From contig NZ_ATDL01000016.1 in NCBI RefSeq assembly GCF_000416985.1, forward strand, positions 1-64,000: 64,000 nt of DNA. Direction: 5' to 3'. Shown piece after piece: positions 24,058-31,845 of this stretch. Numbering within the stretch: the first letter of the stretch is position 1; the number at the start of each line of letters is the position of its first letter. The stretch is from Sphingobacterium paucimobilis HER1398 (GTDB taxonomy: Bacteria; Bacteroidota; Bacteroidia; Sphingobacteriales; Sphingobacteriaceae). The position numbers and the translations under genes were made by a program. Below the pieces are notes generated by a model. It was given only the letters and a program-made list of their open reading frames with translations, was not told the origin of the DNA and ran no database searches.

Positions 24058-25748
24058 TATTTAGTATTTTTTGGTAGGGACTTTTGCAGTAAGAGCCCTA
24101 TGATGATAACGAGTAGGCAGCCAATCAGGTTAAGCCATAAAAAGGCAACGACATCAGCTTTCCAGATTCCAATAACGATAAGCTCTGTAAGGATTGCGGC
24201 CCAAAAAACAGCCTTGCCGCCAACATTCTTAAAGTAGAAAGCAACGAGGAATATACCCAGTATTGTGCCATAGAATAGAGATCCTAAAATATTGACTGCT
24301 TCTAGGAGATTGCCTAGCTTGTTTGCGTATAGGGCAACTATGACCGTAAAAATTCCCCAACCTAGTGTGCACAACCTAGAGGCTTTCAGATAAGCACGTT
24401 CTGAAGCTTCCTTGTTGATGAACCGTTTGTAGATATCGATGACCGTTGTAGAGGCAAGCGAATTTATTGCGCTTGCTGTGGCTCCCATAGAAGCTAGCAT
24501 AATTATGGCGATAAGTAGCCCAATAAATCCTTTCGGGAAGGTCGAAGTAACAAAAGACAAGAAAATATAGTTGTTGTCATTCGTGTCGGCAGTTGTGTCG
24601 TTTTTCTTGATCAAACCAATCACTTCTTGGCGCAGCGCATCCGATTTTGCGTTTAGGGCATTTAGTTCTTCGCCTTTAATGGTTGCATTGAGATTATCCT
24701 TCTCTGCCAATGCTTTAGTTAGTGCTGTAATTGTTTGTGATTTGCTTAATCCAATTGCTTCTTGCTGACGTAGTAATTGTGCGTAATCTTCGGCATAAAT
24801 GCTGTTTTCAAGCTTGTTGGTTTCCTGCGAATTGAAAAATAACGGTGGTGTATGATACTGATAGTAGGCAAAGACCAATACGCCTATTAATAGGATACAG
24901 AATTGCATAGGGACTTTTAAAAGACCATTCATCAATAATCCCATTCTACTATCTCGAATAGATGATCCTGTCAAATAACGCCCGACTTGGCTTTGGTCGG
25001 TTCCAAAGTAAGAAAGCTGAAGGAAGAAGCCTCCGATCAGACCTGTCCAAACCGTATATTGATTGTTTAGATCAAAAGTAAAATCGATAGCATTGGTCTT
25101 TCCTGATTTGCCAGCGATATGTAAGGCTTCGCTAAATCCAATGTCACTCGGGAGTAGCCGTATTACCATAAAACCAGCGGCGAGCAGTCCCGTGAATATA
25201 ATGCCCATTTGCAAGAGTTGGGTATAAGATACCGCTTTTGTCCCGCCATAAACGGTATAAAGTACGACCACGCTGCCCATCGCTAAGGTGGTGTAGGTGA
25301 TGTCTATGTGTAATATCGTCGATAAGATAATAGCAGGTGCGAAAATTGTAATTCCTGTAGAAATTCCACGTTGGATTAGAAATAAGAAAGCGGTTAATGC
25401 TCTGGTTTTGATATCAAATCTCTTTTCTAGAAACTCATAGGCCGTAAATACACGAAGCCTATGAAAAATAGGCACGAAGGTGATGCATAGCACAATCATG
25501 GCCAGAGGGAGTCCAAAGTAAAACTGAACAAAGCTCATTCCAGAAGAATAAGCCAGGCCTGGGGCCGATAAGAAGGTGATGGCACTTGCTTGAGTGGCCA
25601 TTACAGAGAGACCTACATTGTACCAGGGGAGTTCACGGTCACCGAGTAAATAACCGTTGATGTTACGAATATTCCTGCTTTTGAATACGCCATAGGCGAT
25701 AATCAAAAGCAGGGTAGTAAAAAGCACTATCCAGTCGATAGAACTCAT
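24054..25748 (-). CDS. Sodium:solute symporter
   Basis: This 564-residue SSS-family transporter has about 13-14 predicted helices. Typical motifs are 'VMATQASAITFLSAPGLAY', 'YFGTDQSQVGRYLTG' and 'ASMGATASAINSLASTTVID'. It uses the sodium gradient to import a small solute, not identified. A charged loop of about 90 residues (with 'ALAEKDNLNATIKGEELN') is unusual and probably cytosolic or periplasmic. The ATG at 25748 is chosen because it overlaps the TGA of the upstream microprotein (ATGA). The context with a PIG-L deacetylase suggests a glycan-derived substrate, but that is inference. Confidence 0.88.
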   Translation of the reverse strand: MSSIDWIVLFTTLLLIIAYGVFKSRNIRNINGYLLGDRELPWYNVGLSVMATQASAITFLSAPGLAYSSGMSFVQFYFGLPLAMIVLCITFVPIFHRLRVFTAYEFLEKRFDIKTRALTAFLFLIQRGISTGITIFAPAIILSTILHIDITYTTLAMGSVVVLYTVYGGTKAVSYTQLLQMGIIFTGLLAAGFMVIRLLPSDIGFSEALHIAGKSGKTNAIDFTFDLNNQYTVWTGLIGGFFLQLSYFGTDQSQVGRYLTGSSIRDSRMGLLMNGLLKVPMQFCILLIGVLVFAYYQYHTPPLFFNSQETNKLENSIYAEDYAQLLRQQEAIGLSKSQTITALTKALAEKDNLNATIKGEELNALNAKSDALRQEVIGLIKKNDTTADTNDNNYIFLSFVTSTFPKGFIGLLIAIIMLASMGATASAINSLASTTVIDIYKRFINKEASERAYLKASRLCTLGWGIFTVIVALYANKLGNLLEAVNILGSLFYGTILGIFLVAFYFKNVGGKAVFWAAILTELIVIGIWKADVVAFLWLNLIGCLLVIIIGLLLQKSLPKNTKY

Positions 25749-25864
25749 GAATAATGTATCGTGAATAAGTACATGAATACGATACATAGGAGTAGCCAGA
25801 TTACCAGAATCCAGTAAAATTGGCGCCAGCTACGTACAAAAGGAGGAAGTCCCTTATCTGTCAT
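25745..25864 (-). CDS. 39-aa single-helix membrane microprotein next to symporter
   Basis: The 39-residue frame reads MTDKGLPPFVRSW, then a hydrophobic helix (about residues 17-36: 'FYWILVIWLLLCIVFMYLF'). Its TGA overlaps the symporter ATG as ATGA, and its start overlaps the preceding gene by 11 nt. Such coupling and the Lys/Arg-then-helix layout argue for a real gene. Several SSS transporters have small membrane partners (for example DUF485/YjcH with ActP, DUF997/YhdT with PanF), so a symporter subunit is the best guess. It is too short for usual gene calling. Confidence 0.7.
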   Translation of the reverse strand: MTDKGLPPFVRSWRQFYWILVIWLLLCIVFMYLFTIHYS

Positions 25865-26051
25865 GAGGTTTTTGCGGTAAAAGCACTGTATTAAAGAAGA
25901 CAGCGAAGATAAAACCTCCTACTAATCCTCCAATAATGCTTGTAAATGATCCACTAGTCGCAAAAGCGGTTAGCGCACCGAATACAGAGCCAATTAATAA
26001 AATTAAACCTTTTGCATTAATAGGTTGAGCATCGTTTACTTGATTTTCCAT
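25854..26051 (-). CDS. 65-aa two-helix membrane protein
   Basis: This 65-residue protein has a charged N-terminus and two hydrophobic segments rich in small residues: 'GLILLIGSVFGALTAFATSG' and 'IIGGLVGGFIFAVFFNTVLL'. The Gly-rich helices resemble glycine-zipper proteins. It starts 14 nt after the PIG-L gene stop and overlaps the 39-aa gene by 11 nt. Its place inside a four-gene operon supports it. No family is recognised. Confidence 0.7.
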   Translation of the reverse strand: MENQVNDAQPINAKGLILLIGSVFGALTAFATSGSFTSIIGGLVGGFIFAVFFNTVLLPQKPHDR

Positions 26052-26065
26052 ATCTAATGTTAAAA

Positions 26066-28498
26066 TTACTTTTCTTTTGATAGCAAATTTACGAATAATC
26101 TATAAGCTCCGGGAACTCCTGCAGGTAATTGTCTGAAAAAGGCCAACGAAGTGTATACAAACTTACCCTTTCCATAATTGGTAATCAAGAGTGAGCCTTT
26201 ATTGGGCTGTTCATCTTTGTCATGTATGGACAGAGGTGTGCGATAATTCCGATCGATACCGTCTGCAAAATACAGCCCACGTTCTTGTACCCAGCCCTCA
26301 AAATCGATTGCCGTAATCATATTGGGGTAAGAGAACGCAATATCTTTAGCGTCAAATTGTACAATAGCGTCTTCTTGTGTCACGCGGTCTCTTGATATAG
26401 CGAATGGATAGGGACCTAACTGTTCGGCCATGAGCTTAGTGTTGACATTATACTGCATTAATACAACGCCTCCCTGTGCTACATAATCCATCAAGAGTTT
26501 TTGAGTCGTGGCAGCCTGTGGATTGATATTAAAGTAACGTACGCCGACTACGATAGCATCATACTGCCTGAGTAATGGCGCAGATAAACTATGTCCATTT
26601 AGGTTGGTGGTTGCTATACCAATTTCATTTAATGATTTAGAAACCAGGTCACCAGCACCAGCAATATAACCTATACTTTTGATTGGGTTTACTAGATCAA
26701 GACGCTCACAGTTAATAACTGTTGTAGGAAACCAGGTGATACGGGGAATGTGATCATAATCAATGGTCTTGATTGACTTCAAAGCCTGATCATTCCATAT
26801 CAGGTTGATTGTAGAGCGATCACTATTTGCCGAGGAGGGTTTTATCCTGATTTGTTTGGTAATCGTATTCGACTCTCCAAAATCCAAATTTAATTGCTGA
26901 GGAACCACCTGCCATCCATCAGATTGCGGTATGGTGACTATAAAGTTGTTGCTATCTTTATTATGTCGGGTAAAAGTGATATCTACGTTTTTCTCTTCAC
27001 CGTTAGTACTTAAGACAATCGTTGAGGAGGCTTCCGCGGTAAGGACGGGTGTGATGGCTACAGGGCTGTGGATCTCGCCACGGACAGGATCAACGACTTT
27101 ATATTGTATAGCTTGGGATCTCTGAAGTAATTTTCCATCGATGTCAAAGGTAAATTCGACTATTGGACGGTTAGCATTTGTTGGAAATCCTATATCCTTC
27201 GGCTCTACATCGAATTTTCCTAACGAATGTGCTTTTTCAAGCCAGTAGGATTGTGTATTGTGGTGCCATGTATAAGGGCTTGACGAGTTCCAAGTGTTGT
27301 TTGTTGCGAGTGCTTGATTGACTTCTCCCAAGCTTGTCTTGATAAGCTTGACTTTAATTCCCGGACGTCTTGCAATGGCTTCAAGAGATACAGCAAAGCT
27401 TTTGTTCATAGGGTATTGGCTAGATACGGTTGTTGCATCCACCCATATGCCCGCACAAGCGGTAATAATATCTTCGATTTCTTGGGTTTTAAGGGTTTTC
27501 CAGTAAGGGTCACCAATTGTGCGAACCTGCTCCCGGAGCGCAAACAAGGCAGGAATACTTTTCTCGGGGTTTAGGTAGTCAAACCCTTTGATAATATTGT
27601 TGATTTGGACTTGTATGTCGGCAGTATTAGGGATTCGATTCCAACTTGTTTCAATTCCTTCCATTAGGTCCTCTTGTGGCTTGTCACCTGCCACGAAGTC
27701 AAAGTATTCGATGCTTGTGCCTCGTGTAGTAGCAGCGCCAAACCCCTGGCTTTTATGCTGTGATCTACTACGTGCCGCAATCTCGCCATAAGATTCTCCC
27801 AATAGTGGGCTATAGGCTCCAATATCTATTTTCAGTTGGTCTTCAGACGTATTGTTCATTCCGCCGAAATTAGCTGTGTTCCATAGAAGGCGTTTTGCTT
27901 TCCATACGGATACAGTAGCAAGTTGTTCCGGGAATTGATTTGGGTCAGCGGCAGCAAGGTAAGCTTCGTGTGCCAATATAGCGGAAGCCTGATGATGTCC
28001 ATGTCCTCCGCGTTTGTCTGGAGGAAACCTAGTAATGATGATATCGGGTCTGAATTTACGGATAATCCATACGGCCTCACGTAAGGCCGTTTTTTTATCC
28101 CAAAAATCAAATGTCTCTTGATGGGTCTTGGAAAAACCGAAGTCGTAAGCGGAGCTGAAGAACTGTTCACCCTTATCTATCGACCGCGCCGCAAGTAACT
28201 CCTGTGTACGTATCAGTCCAAGGTCTATTCCTTGCTCTGTGCCAATAAGATTTTGCCCACCATCACCACGGGTCAGGGAAAGGTAACCCGTTCTATATTT
28301 TCGTTCTTGAGCCAGCCATGCAATCAGCCGGGTGTTCTCATCATCCGGATGTGCGGCAAAGTACAGTACCGATCCTAGTGTATTAAGTTTTTGAAGTTTG
28401 ATCATGATCTCACTGGCAGCCATGTTTCCGTGTTGGGACCGTACCGCGTAATGAAGTGAAATAAGAAATAGAAATAAAAGGGATATTTTTCTAAACAT
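26066..28498 (-). CDS. PIG-L family deacetylase, secreted, multidomain
   Basis: This 810-residue protein has a signal peptide ending near 'YAVRSQ'. Its N-terminal LmbE/PIG-L domain (about 30-290) has the zinc motif 'AHPDDENTR' and the second motif 'RGGHGHHQAS'. This family deacetylates N-acetylglucosamine-containing substrates such as mycothiol or bacillithiol precursors, or glycans. The middle part contains beta-sandwich stretches with aromatic and Asn/Thr runs. The C-terminal 200 residues ('ITWFPTTVINCERLDLVNP', 'YDAIVVGVRYFNI') look like a Rossmann-like / GATase-type domain. It is the first gene of the symporter operon, with a TATATTTA box 3 nt before the ATG. Confidence 0.88.
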   Translation of the reverse strand: MFRKISLLFLFLISLHYAVRSQHGNMAASEIMIKLQKLNTLGSVLYFAAHPDDENTRLIAWLAQERKYRTGYLSLTRGDGGQNLIGTEQGIDLGLIRTQELLAARSIDKGEQFFSSAYDFGFSKTHQETFDFWDKKTALREAVWIIRKFRPDIIITRFPPDKRGGHGHHQASAILAHEAYLAAADPNQFPEQLATVSVWKAKRLLWNTANFGGMNNTSEDQLKIDIGAYSPLLGESYGEIAARSRSQHKSQGFGAATTRGTSIEYFDFVAGDKPQEDLMEGIETSWNRIPNTADIQVQINNIIKGFDYLNPEKSIPALFALREQVRTIGDPYWKTLKTQEIEDIITACAGIWVDATTVSSQYPMNKSFAVSLEAIARRPGIKVKLIKTSLGEVNQALATNNTWNSSSPYTWHHNTQSYWLEKAHSLGKFDVEPKDIGFPTNANRPIVEFTFDIDGKLLQRSQAIQYKVVDPVRGEIHSPVAITPVLTAEASSTIVLSTNGEEKNVDITFTRHNKDSNNFIVTIPQSDGWQVVPQQLNLDFGESNTITKQIRIKPSSANSDRSTINLIWNDQALKSIKTIDYDHIPRITWFPTTVINCERLDLVNPIKSIGYIAGAGDLVSKSLNEIGIATTNLNGHSLSAPLLRQYDAIVVGVRYFNINPQAATTQKLLMDYVAQGGVVLMQYNVNTKLMAEQLGPYPFAISRDRVTQEDAIVQFDAKDIAFSYPNMITAIDFEGWVQERGLYFADGIDRNYRTPLSIHDKDEQPNKGSLLITNYGKGKFVYTSLAFFRQLPAGVPGAYRLFVNLLSKEK

Positions 28499-28634
28499 AG
28501 TTAAATATACATGTTTAGGCTAAAAAACAAGCAATTTATAGGAAGGGTAAACTGTAATATTGTTATGGTAAATATAGGCAACACCTTGGTCTACGTTACG
28601 TCTGTAGTGAGGTTGAGTAGACTTTTATGGTCAC

Positions 28635-28662
28635 AAAAAAGAGCTAAATATGATTTAGCTCT
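28635..28662 (-). terminator. Rho-independent terminator, minus strand
   Basis: A 10-bp stem (AGAGCTAAAT / ATTTAGCTCT, loop of 3) has its U tract on the minus strand (A run at 28635-28640). It lies about 250 nt past the DUF6952 stop, and 79 nt past the small ORF at 28741. Confidence 0.75.
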
Positions 28663-28740
28663 CTTTCCAACAATTAAAAATCTTTAGTCTTAAAATAGTG
28701 TGCGATTAATCTAATATTAAAGGCAAAATAGTGTTACGAC

Positions 28741-28833
28741 TCACCAGATTAAGGTGTAACCCTTCAACACTAGTAAAAGTACTATAAAAAGCACAATATT
28801 GTAAGCAATCGGTTGAAAAATAATTTTCCACAT
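28741..28833 (-). CDS. Possible 30-aa hydrophobic peptide
   Basis: The frame reads MWKIIFQPIAYN followed by a hydrophobic helix 'IVLFIVLLLVLKG' and ends 'YTLIW'. Its ATG lies inside one arm of a perfect 11-bp inverted repeat (28826-28836 / 28854-28864), so the start could be hidden in mRNA structure. A terminator follows downstream. No Shine-Dalgarno motif or family match supports it, and it could be noise. Confidence 0.25.
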   Translation of the reverse strand: MWKIIFQPIAYNIVLFIVLLLVLKGYTLIW

Positions 28834-28912
28834 CGCGCAAGTTATAAACAAAAGCGATGTGGAATTATTCTTTATATAAGAAGATGAGCTTTTATTCGTT
28901 CATGTTTACTTC

Positions 28913-29170
28913 CTACTTGTCTATTGAGCCTAGCACACGTTGCATAAACGTATTCAGAGCTTCTTTCTTGGGAGTTCCTTCCTTGATTAGCTTATCGACT
29001 TCGATGGCGCCATACATGTTTGAGATTAATTCGCCGATGACATCTAGCTCTTCGTCTTTTAAAGAAGAAACTTCAGTTAAAGCCTCCAATGTCTCGATCG
29101 TTTCTAATACATAGTCCGCATCATTCTGTTCGATGAAATCTGTTAGGTGCTTAATTACTGGTAACTTCAT
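28913..29170 (-). CDS. DUF6952-type small acidic protein
   Basis: This 85-residue protein is acidic and predicted all-helical: 'MKLPVIKHLTDFIEQNDADY' followed by 'VLETIETLEALTEV' and 'DEELDVIGELISNMYGAIEV'. I recall a conserved Bacteroidota family (DUF6952) of this size and position, downstream of thioredoxin and peroxiredoxin. Its start lies 20 nt inside the thioredoxin gene, which indicates coupled translation. The role is unknown, presumably oxidative stress linked through its neighbours. Confidence 0.75.
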   Translation of the reverse strand: MKLPVIKHLTDFIEQNDADYVLETIETLEALTEVSSLKDEELDVIGELISNMYGAIEVDKLIKEGTPKKEALNTFMQRVLGSIDK

Positions 29171-29465
29171 TTAATAAATCAATTAATCCTTCAATTTTGT
29201 TTGTCTGTACTTGATTTACCAATTTGCCGTCTTTGAAGGCAGCAAATGTAGGTAAGTTATTGACATTAGCTAGTTTTCTAGATTCTGGGTTTTTCTCCGC
29301 ATCTACGATAATGAAAGTCACGTTTTCATTCTCTGTCGCCAATTTTTTGAATTTTGGTTTCATAATACGGCAGTTACCGCACCATGAAGCTGCATATTGT
29401 ACCATTACAGTTTTGTTGCTGTTAACAACTTCCTGTAAGGTGTCGTTTTCTAATTCCTGTAACAT
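29151..29465 (-). CDS. Thioredoxin-family protein with CGNC active site
   Basis: This 104-residue thioredoxin-fold protein has the active-site motif 'SWCGNCRIMKP', where Asn replaces the Pro of the classic CGPC. The rest of the fold is standard, with 'FIIVDAEKNPESRKLANV' and the cis-Pro loop 'NNLPTFAAFKDGKLV'. The dipeptide between the cysteines tunes redox potential, so CGNC suggests a specialised partner, plausibly the adjacent peroxiredoxin. No signal peptide is present, so it should act in the cytoplasm. It overlaps the DUF6952 gene by 20 nt. Confidence 0.88.
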   Translation of the reverse strand: MLQELENDTLQEVVNSNKTVMVQYAASWCGNCRIMKPKFKKLATENENVTFIIVDAEKNPESRKLANVNNLPTFAAFKDGKLVNQVQTNKIEGLIDLLNEVTSN

Positions 29466-29489
29466 AATAGTCTGTGTTTAAATAACAGA

Positions 29490-29506
29490 GGCGGAAGAAA
29501 TCCGCC
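29490..29506 (-). other. Intercistronic hairpin in the redox operon
   Basis: A 6-bp GC-rich stem (GGCGGA / TCCGCC, loop AGAAA) lies between the peroxiredoxin stop and thioredoxin start. No good U tract follows, so partial termination or mRNA processing is more likely than a full stop. Confidence 0.4.
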
Positions 29507-29526
29507 CCTGAAGTAGTTGAAATTTC

Positions 29527-30159
29527 TTAGTTTGCTGATAGGTACGAAGCTACACCTTCACGAGTAGCGTTCATGGCATCTTTACCTTCTTCCCAATTTG
29601 CAGGACAAACTTCACCATGTTTCTGTACATGGGTATACGCATCGATTAGGCGGATATATTCTTTAACGTTACGTCCTAATGGCATATCATTCACGGACTC
29701 GTGAAAAACCTTACCAGTCTCATCGATCAGATAAGTCGCGCGATAAGTTACGGCAGAGCCTTCAACTAATGTTCCGTACTCAGGATGCTCCACTTCTTTC
29801 ATTTCCAAAATGCCCAATACACTTGAAAGATTACGGTTCGTATCAGCGATGATAGGGTATTCTACACCTTCGATTCCGCCACTGTCTTTTGCCGTATTCA
29901 ACCAAGCAAAGTGAACTTCATTTGAATCGCATGATGCACCGATCACAATAGTATTGCGTTTTTCAAATTCTGCAACAGCTTCTTGAAAAGCGTGTAACTC
30001 TGTCGGACATACAAATGTAAAGTCTTTCGGATACCAGAATAATAATACTTTTTTATTCTCTTTCTGGGCTTTTTCAAAAATATTGATTGAAATGTAATCA
30101 CCTAAATAATCAATTGCATCAACTGTAATGTTCGGAAAATTTTTACCTGTAAAACTCAT
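29527..30159 (-). CDS. 2-Cys peroxiredoxin (AhpC/Prx1 type)
   Basis: This 210-residue enzyme reduces hydrogen peroxide and organic hydroperoxides. The peroxidatic Cys is in 'KDFTFVCPTELHAFQEA'. The resolving Cys is in the C-terminal 'HGEVCPANWEEGKD', giving a typical 2-Cys enzyme. 'YRATYLIDETGKVFHE' and 'GRNVKEYIRLIDA' are conserved. The YF-type C-terminal motif of sensitive peroxiredoxins is absent. It is first in the operon with thioredoxin and DUF6952, and the thioredoxin could be its reductant. A TACCTTTG box lies about 25 nt upstream. Confidence 0.93.
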   Translation of the reverse strand: MSFTGKNFPNITVDAIDYLGDYISINIFEKAQKENKKVLLFWYPKDFTFVCPTELHAFQEAVAEFEKRNTIVIGASCDSNEVHFAWLNTAKDSGGIEGVEYPIIADTNRNLSSVLGILEMKEVEHPEYGTLVEGSAVTYRATYLIDETGKVFHESVNDMPLGRNVKEYIRLIDAYTHVQKHGEVCPANWEEGKDAMNATREGVASYLSAN

Positions 30160-30184
30160 AATATATCTTTCTTTTTTTGTATTA

Positions 30185-30192
30185 CAAAGGTA
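30185..30192 (-). promoter_or_regulatory. Peroxiredoxin -7 box TACCTTTG
   Basis: A perfect TAnnTTTG on the minus strand lies 25 nt upstream of the peroxiredoxin ATG. No clear -33 TTG and no OxyR-type spacing were found beside it. Confidence 0.5.
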
Positions 30193-30308
30193 CGCATAAT
30201 TACGACAATTATAAATCGAAAATAGCTATACGTTATCGTCAAAATCTATAGTTTTATTGTTTTATTTATAGATATATTTTATGAGTTGCATAAAAATAAA
30301 ATGAGCAC

Positions 30309-30339
30309 TTGTTTTGACGCTCGGATAATAATACTTTTG
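30309..30339 (+). promoter_or_regulatory. tRNA-Arg promoter
   Basis: TTG (30309-30311), 20-nt spacer, TACTTTTG (30332-30339). It matches the Bacteroidota consensus and lies 17 nt before the tRNA. Confidence 0.7.
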
Positions 30340-30356
30340 TGTACCTCAAGAGGGTT

Positions 30357-30428
30357 GGCCCCGTAGTTCAACGGATAGAATAGATGTTTCCTAAACATTT
30401 GATAGCAGTTCGATTCTGCTCGGGGCTA
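30357..30428 (+). tRNA. tRNA-Arg (anticodon CCT)
   Basis: A full cloverleaf can be folded. The acceptor GGCCCCG pairs with CGGGGCT (one G:U at the end), the anticodon stem GATGT / ACATT encloses TTCCTAA with anticodon CCT, and the T arm AGCAG / CTGCT encloses TTCGATT. It decodes AGG. CCA is not encoded. Confidence 0.93.
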
Positions 30429-30440
30429 CATCACCAAGAC

Positions 30441-30478
30441 AAAAAACCAAGTCTACATCTAACAAGCCTTGGTTTTTT
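30441..30478 (+). terminator. Terminator of tRNA-Arg
   Basis: AAAAAACCAAG pairs with CTTGGTTTTTT across a 16-nt loop, ending in six T. Confidence 0.8.
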
Positions 30479-30819
30479 ATATATCATCTGTATAGTATTT
30501 ATTCACAATTTTTTCAAGGTTAAAGAGGGTTAAATTACATTTCGTGAATCAAACGCGATCTTGTGTGTTGTTTTTTTAATAAAAGGCAGTTGTTGCTGAT
30601 GTTTTCGTAATTAATATTGAGGTATAACCGCAAATCTTATTTATCTTGTGCCTACTTTTAAGGCCTAGGTATGATCAATCAATCTTTTTGGACCTAATTG
30701 ACAGATGTCCGAACTTATGTAGAAAAGGGAGGATTGCCAAATGAGACAGAGTGAATCTGGAGGGTTGTACAAGATATAAGCTATTATAATGCGTGAGAAT
30801 ATTTTAGATTTTTTTAATA
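30479..30819. other. 341-nt region upstream of the KDG kinase
   Basis: AT-rich, no convincing ORF or tRNA. A small antisense frame across the kinase start (30665-30904) has no support. A weak -7-like TAGATTTT lies close to the kinase ATG. Confidence 0.4.
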
Positions 30820-31845
30820 ATGAATGGTAAAGTTTTAAATTTTGGAGAGATTCTGCTCCGTATTTGTCCGGATCTTTCTCAAGATTGGGTGGGAGCGGGT
30901 GCACTGCCCTTTTTTGTGGGTGGGGCAGAACTTAATGTAGCATCAGCTTTAGCAAACTGGGGCCTGCCTTCTGCCTATATATCCGCTATGCCCCGAAACG
31001 ATATAACCTCAGATATTTTGACTCATTTGAAAATGAGGGGTATAGGTGTGGATCAGATGCTGTTGAAAGGAGATCGTTTGGGGTTGTATTATCTGCCGAA
31101 GGGAAAAGATGTAAAGCACGCAGGAGTGATATATGATAGAGCCGGTTCAGCATTTGCTAGTCTACATCCTTCCGATATAGACTGGGAAACCATATTTCAA
31201 GGGGTGTCTTGGTTTCATTTTTCTGCCATATGTCCTGCAATATCTCAGGAGGTGGCCAATATATGCCTTGATGCGGTAAGAGAAGCTAATCGTCAGAATG
31301 TTTTTGTTTCTCTGGACCTTAATTATCGCTCGAAGTTGTGGAAATATGGAAAAGAACCGATAGAGGTAATGCCAGAGCTGGCAGCTTGTTCTGATCTTAT
31401 TATGGGCAATGTCTGGGCCGCGCAACAAATGTTGGGGACTTCATTAAATCCAGAATTGAGAGCAGCGAAGCCGAATTATCCGCGCACATTGCTCGAAGAG
31501 CAAGCTAACACGACAAGTTTAGAGTTGGTCGAACAATTTGAACAATGTAAGTTTGTGGCTAATACATTTAGATTTGATTATCTGGAAAAGGGAATTCAAT
31601 ATTTCACGACTTTTTTCGGAGAAGACAAACTGTTGGTTTCCGCAGAGTACTTAGCTGAAGAGATTGTTGACCGGGTCGGCAGTGGAGATTGTTTTATGGC
31701 TGGATTGATATACGGCTTATACCAGGAGATGGATATGCATAGTACACTAGAGTTGGCTACTGCGGCAGCTTTCGATAAATTATTTATAGCCAGTGATGCG
31801 ACGAATTCTTCGATCACTGATATTCAAAAAAGAATAAAGAAATGA
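30820..31845 (+). CDS. kdgK: PfkB-family 2-keto-3-deoxygluconate kinase
   Basis: This 341-residue ribokinase-fold enzyme phosphorylates 2-keto-3-deoxygluconate to KDPG. Seen are the N-terminal 'LNFGEILLRICPDL', the substrate loop 'VGGAELNVASALANWG', and 'VFVSLDLNYRSKLW' typical of KDG kinases. The C-terminal PfkB signature is 'DRVGSGDCFMAGLIYGLY' with the catalytic Asp in 'GSGDCF'. The next gene, KDPG aldolase, overlaps by 4 nt (ATGA), which makes the pathway assignment strong. Together they turn uronic-acid catabolites into pyruvate and glyceraldehyde-3-phosphate. Confidence 0.9.
   Translation: MNGKVLNFGEILLRICPDLSQDWVGAGALPFFVGGAELNVASALANWGLPSAYISAMPRNDITSDILTHLKMRGIGVDQMLLKGDRLGLYYLPKGKDVKHAGVIYDRAGSAFASLHPSDIDWETIFQGVSWFHFSAICPAISQEVANICLDAVREANRQNVFVSLDLNYRSKLWKYGKEPIEVMPELAACSDLIMGNVWAAQQMLGTSLNPELRAAKPNYPRTLLEEQANTTSLELVEQFEQCKFVANTFRFDYLEKGIQYFTTFFGEDKLLVSAEYLAEEIVDRVGSGDCFMAGLIYGLYQEMDMHSTLELATAAAFDKLFIASDATNSSITDIQKRIKK

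Larger units (their letters stand above)
28499..28912. other. 414-nt region between PIG-L and the redox operon
   Basis: AT-rich. It contains a minus-strand terminator (28635-28662), an 11-bp inverted repeat (28826-28836 / 28854-28864) and a weak 30-codon hydrophobic ORF. Nothing else is recognisable. Confidence 0.5.

Noticed and set aside
30193..30260. OxyR-type operator upstream of the peroxiredoxin
   Set aside because: ATAG and CTAT elements are present, but their spacing does not match the ATAG-N7-CTAT-N7 pattern.
30665..30904. Minus-strand ORF across the KDG kinase start
   Set aside because: It is antisense to the conserved kinase N-terminus and has no promoter box or motif.
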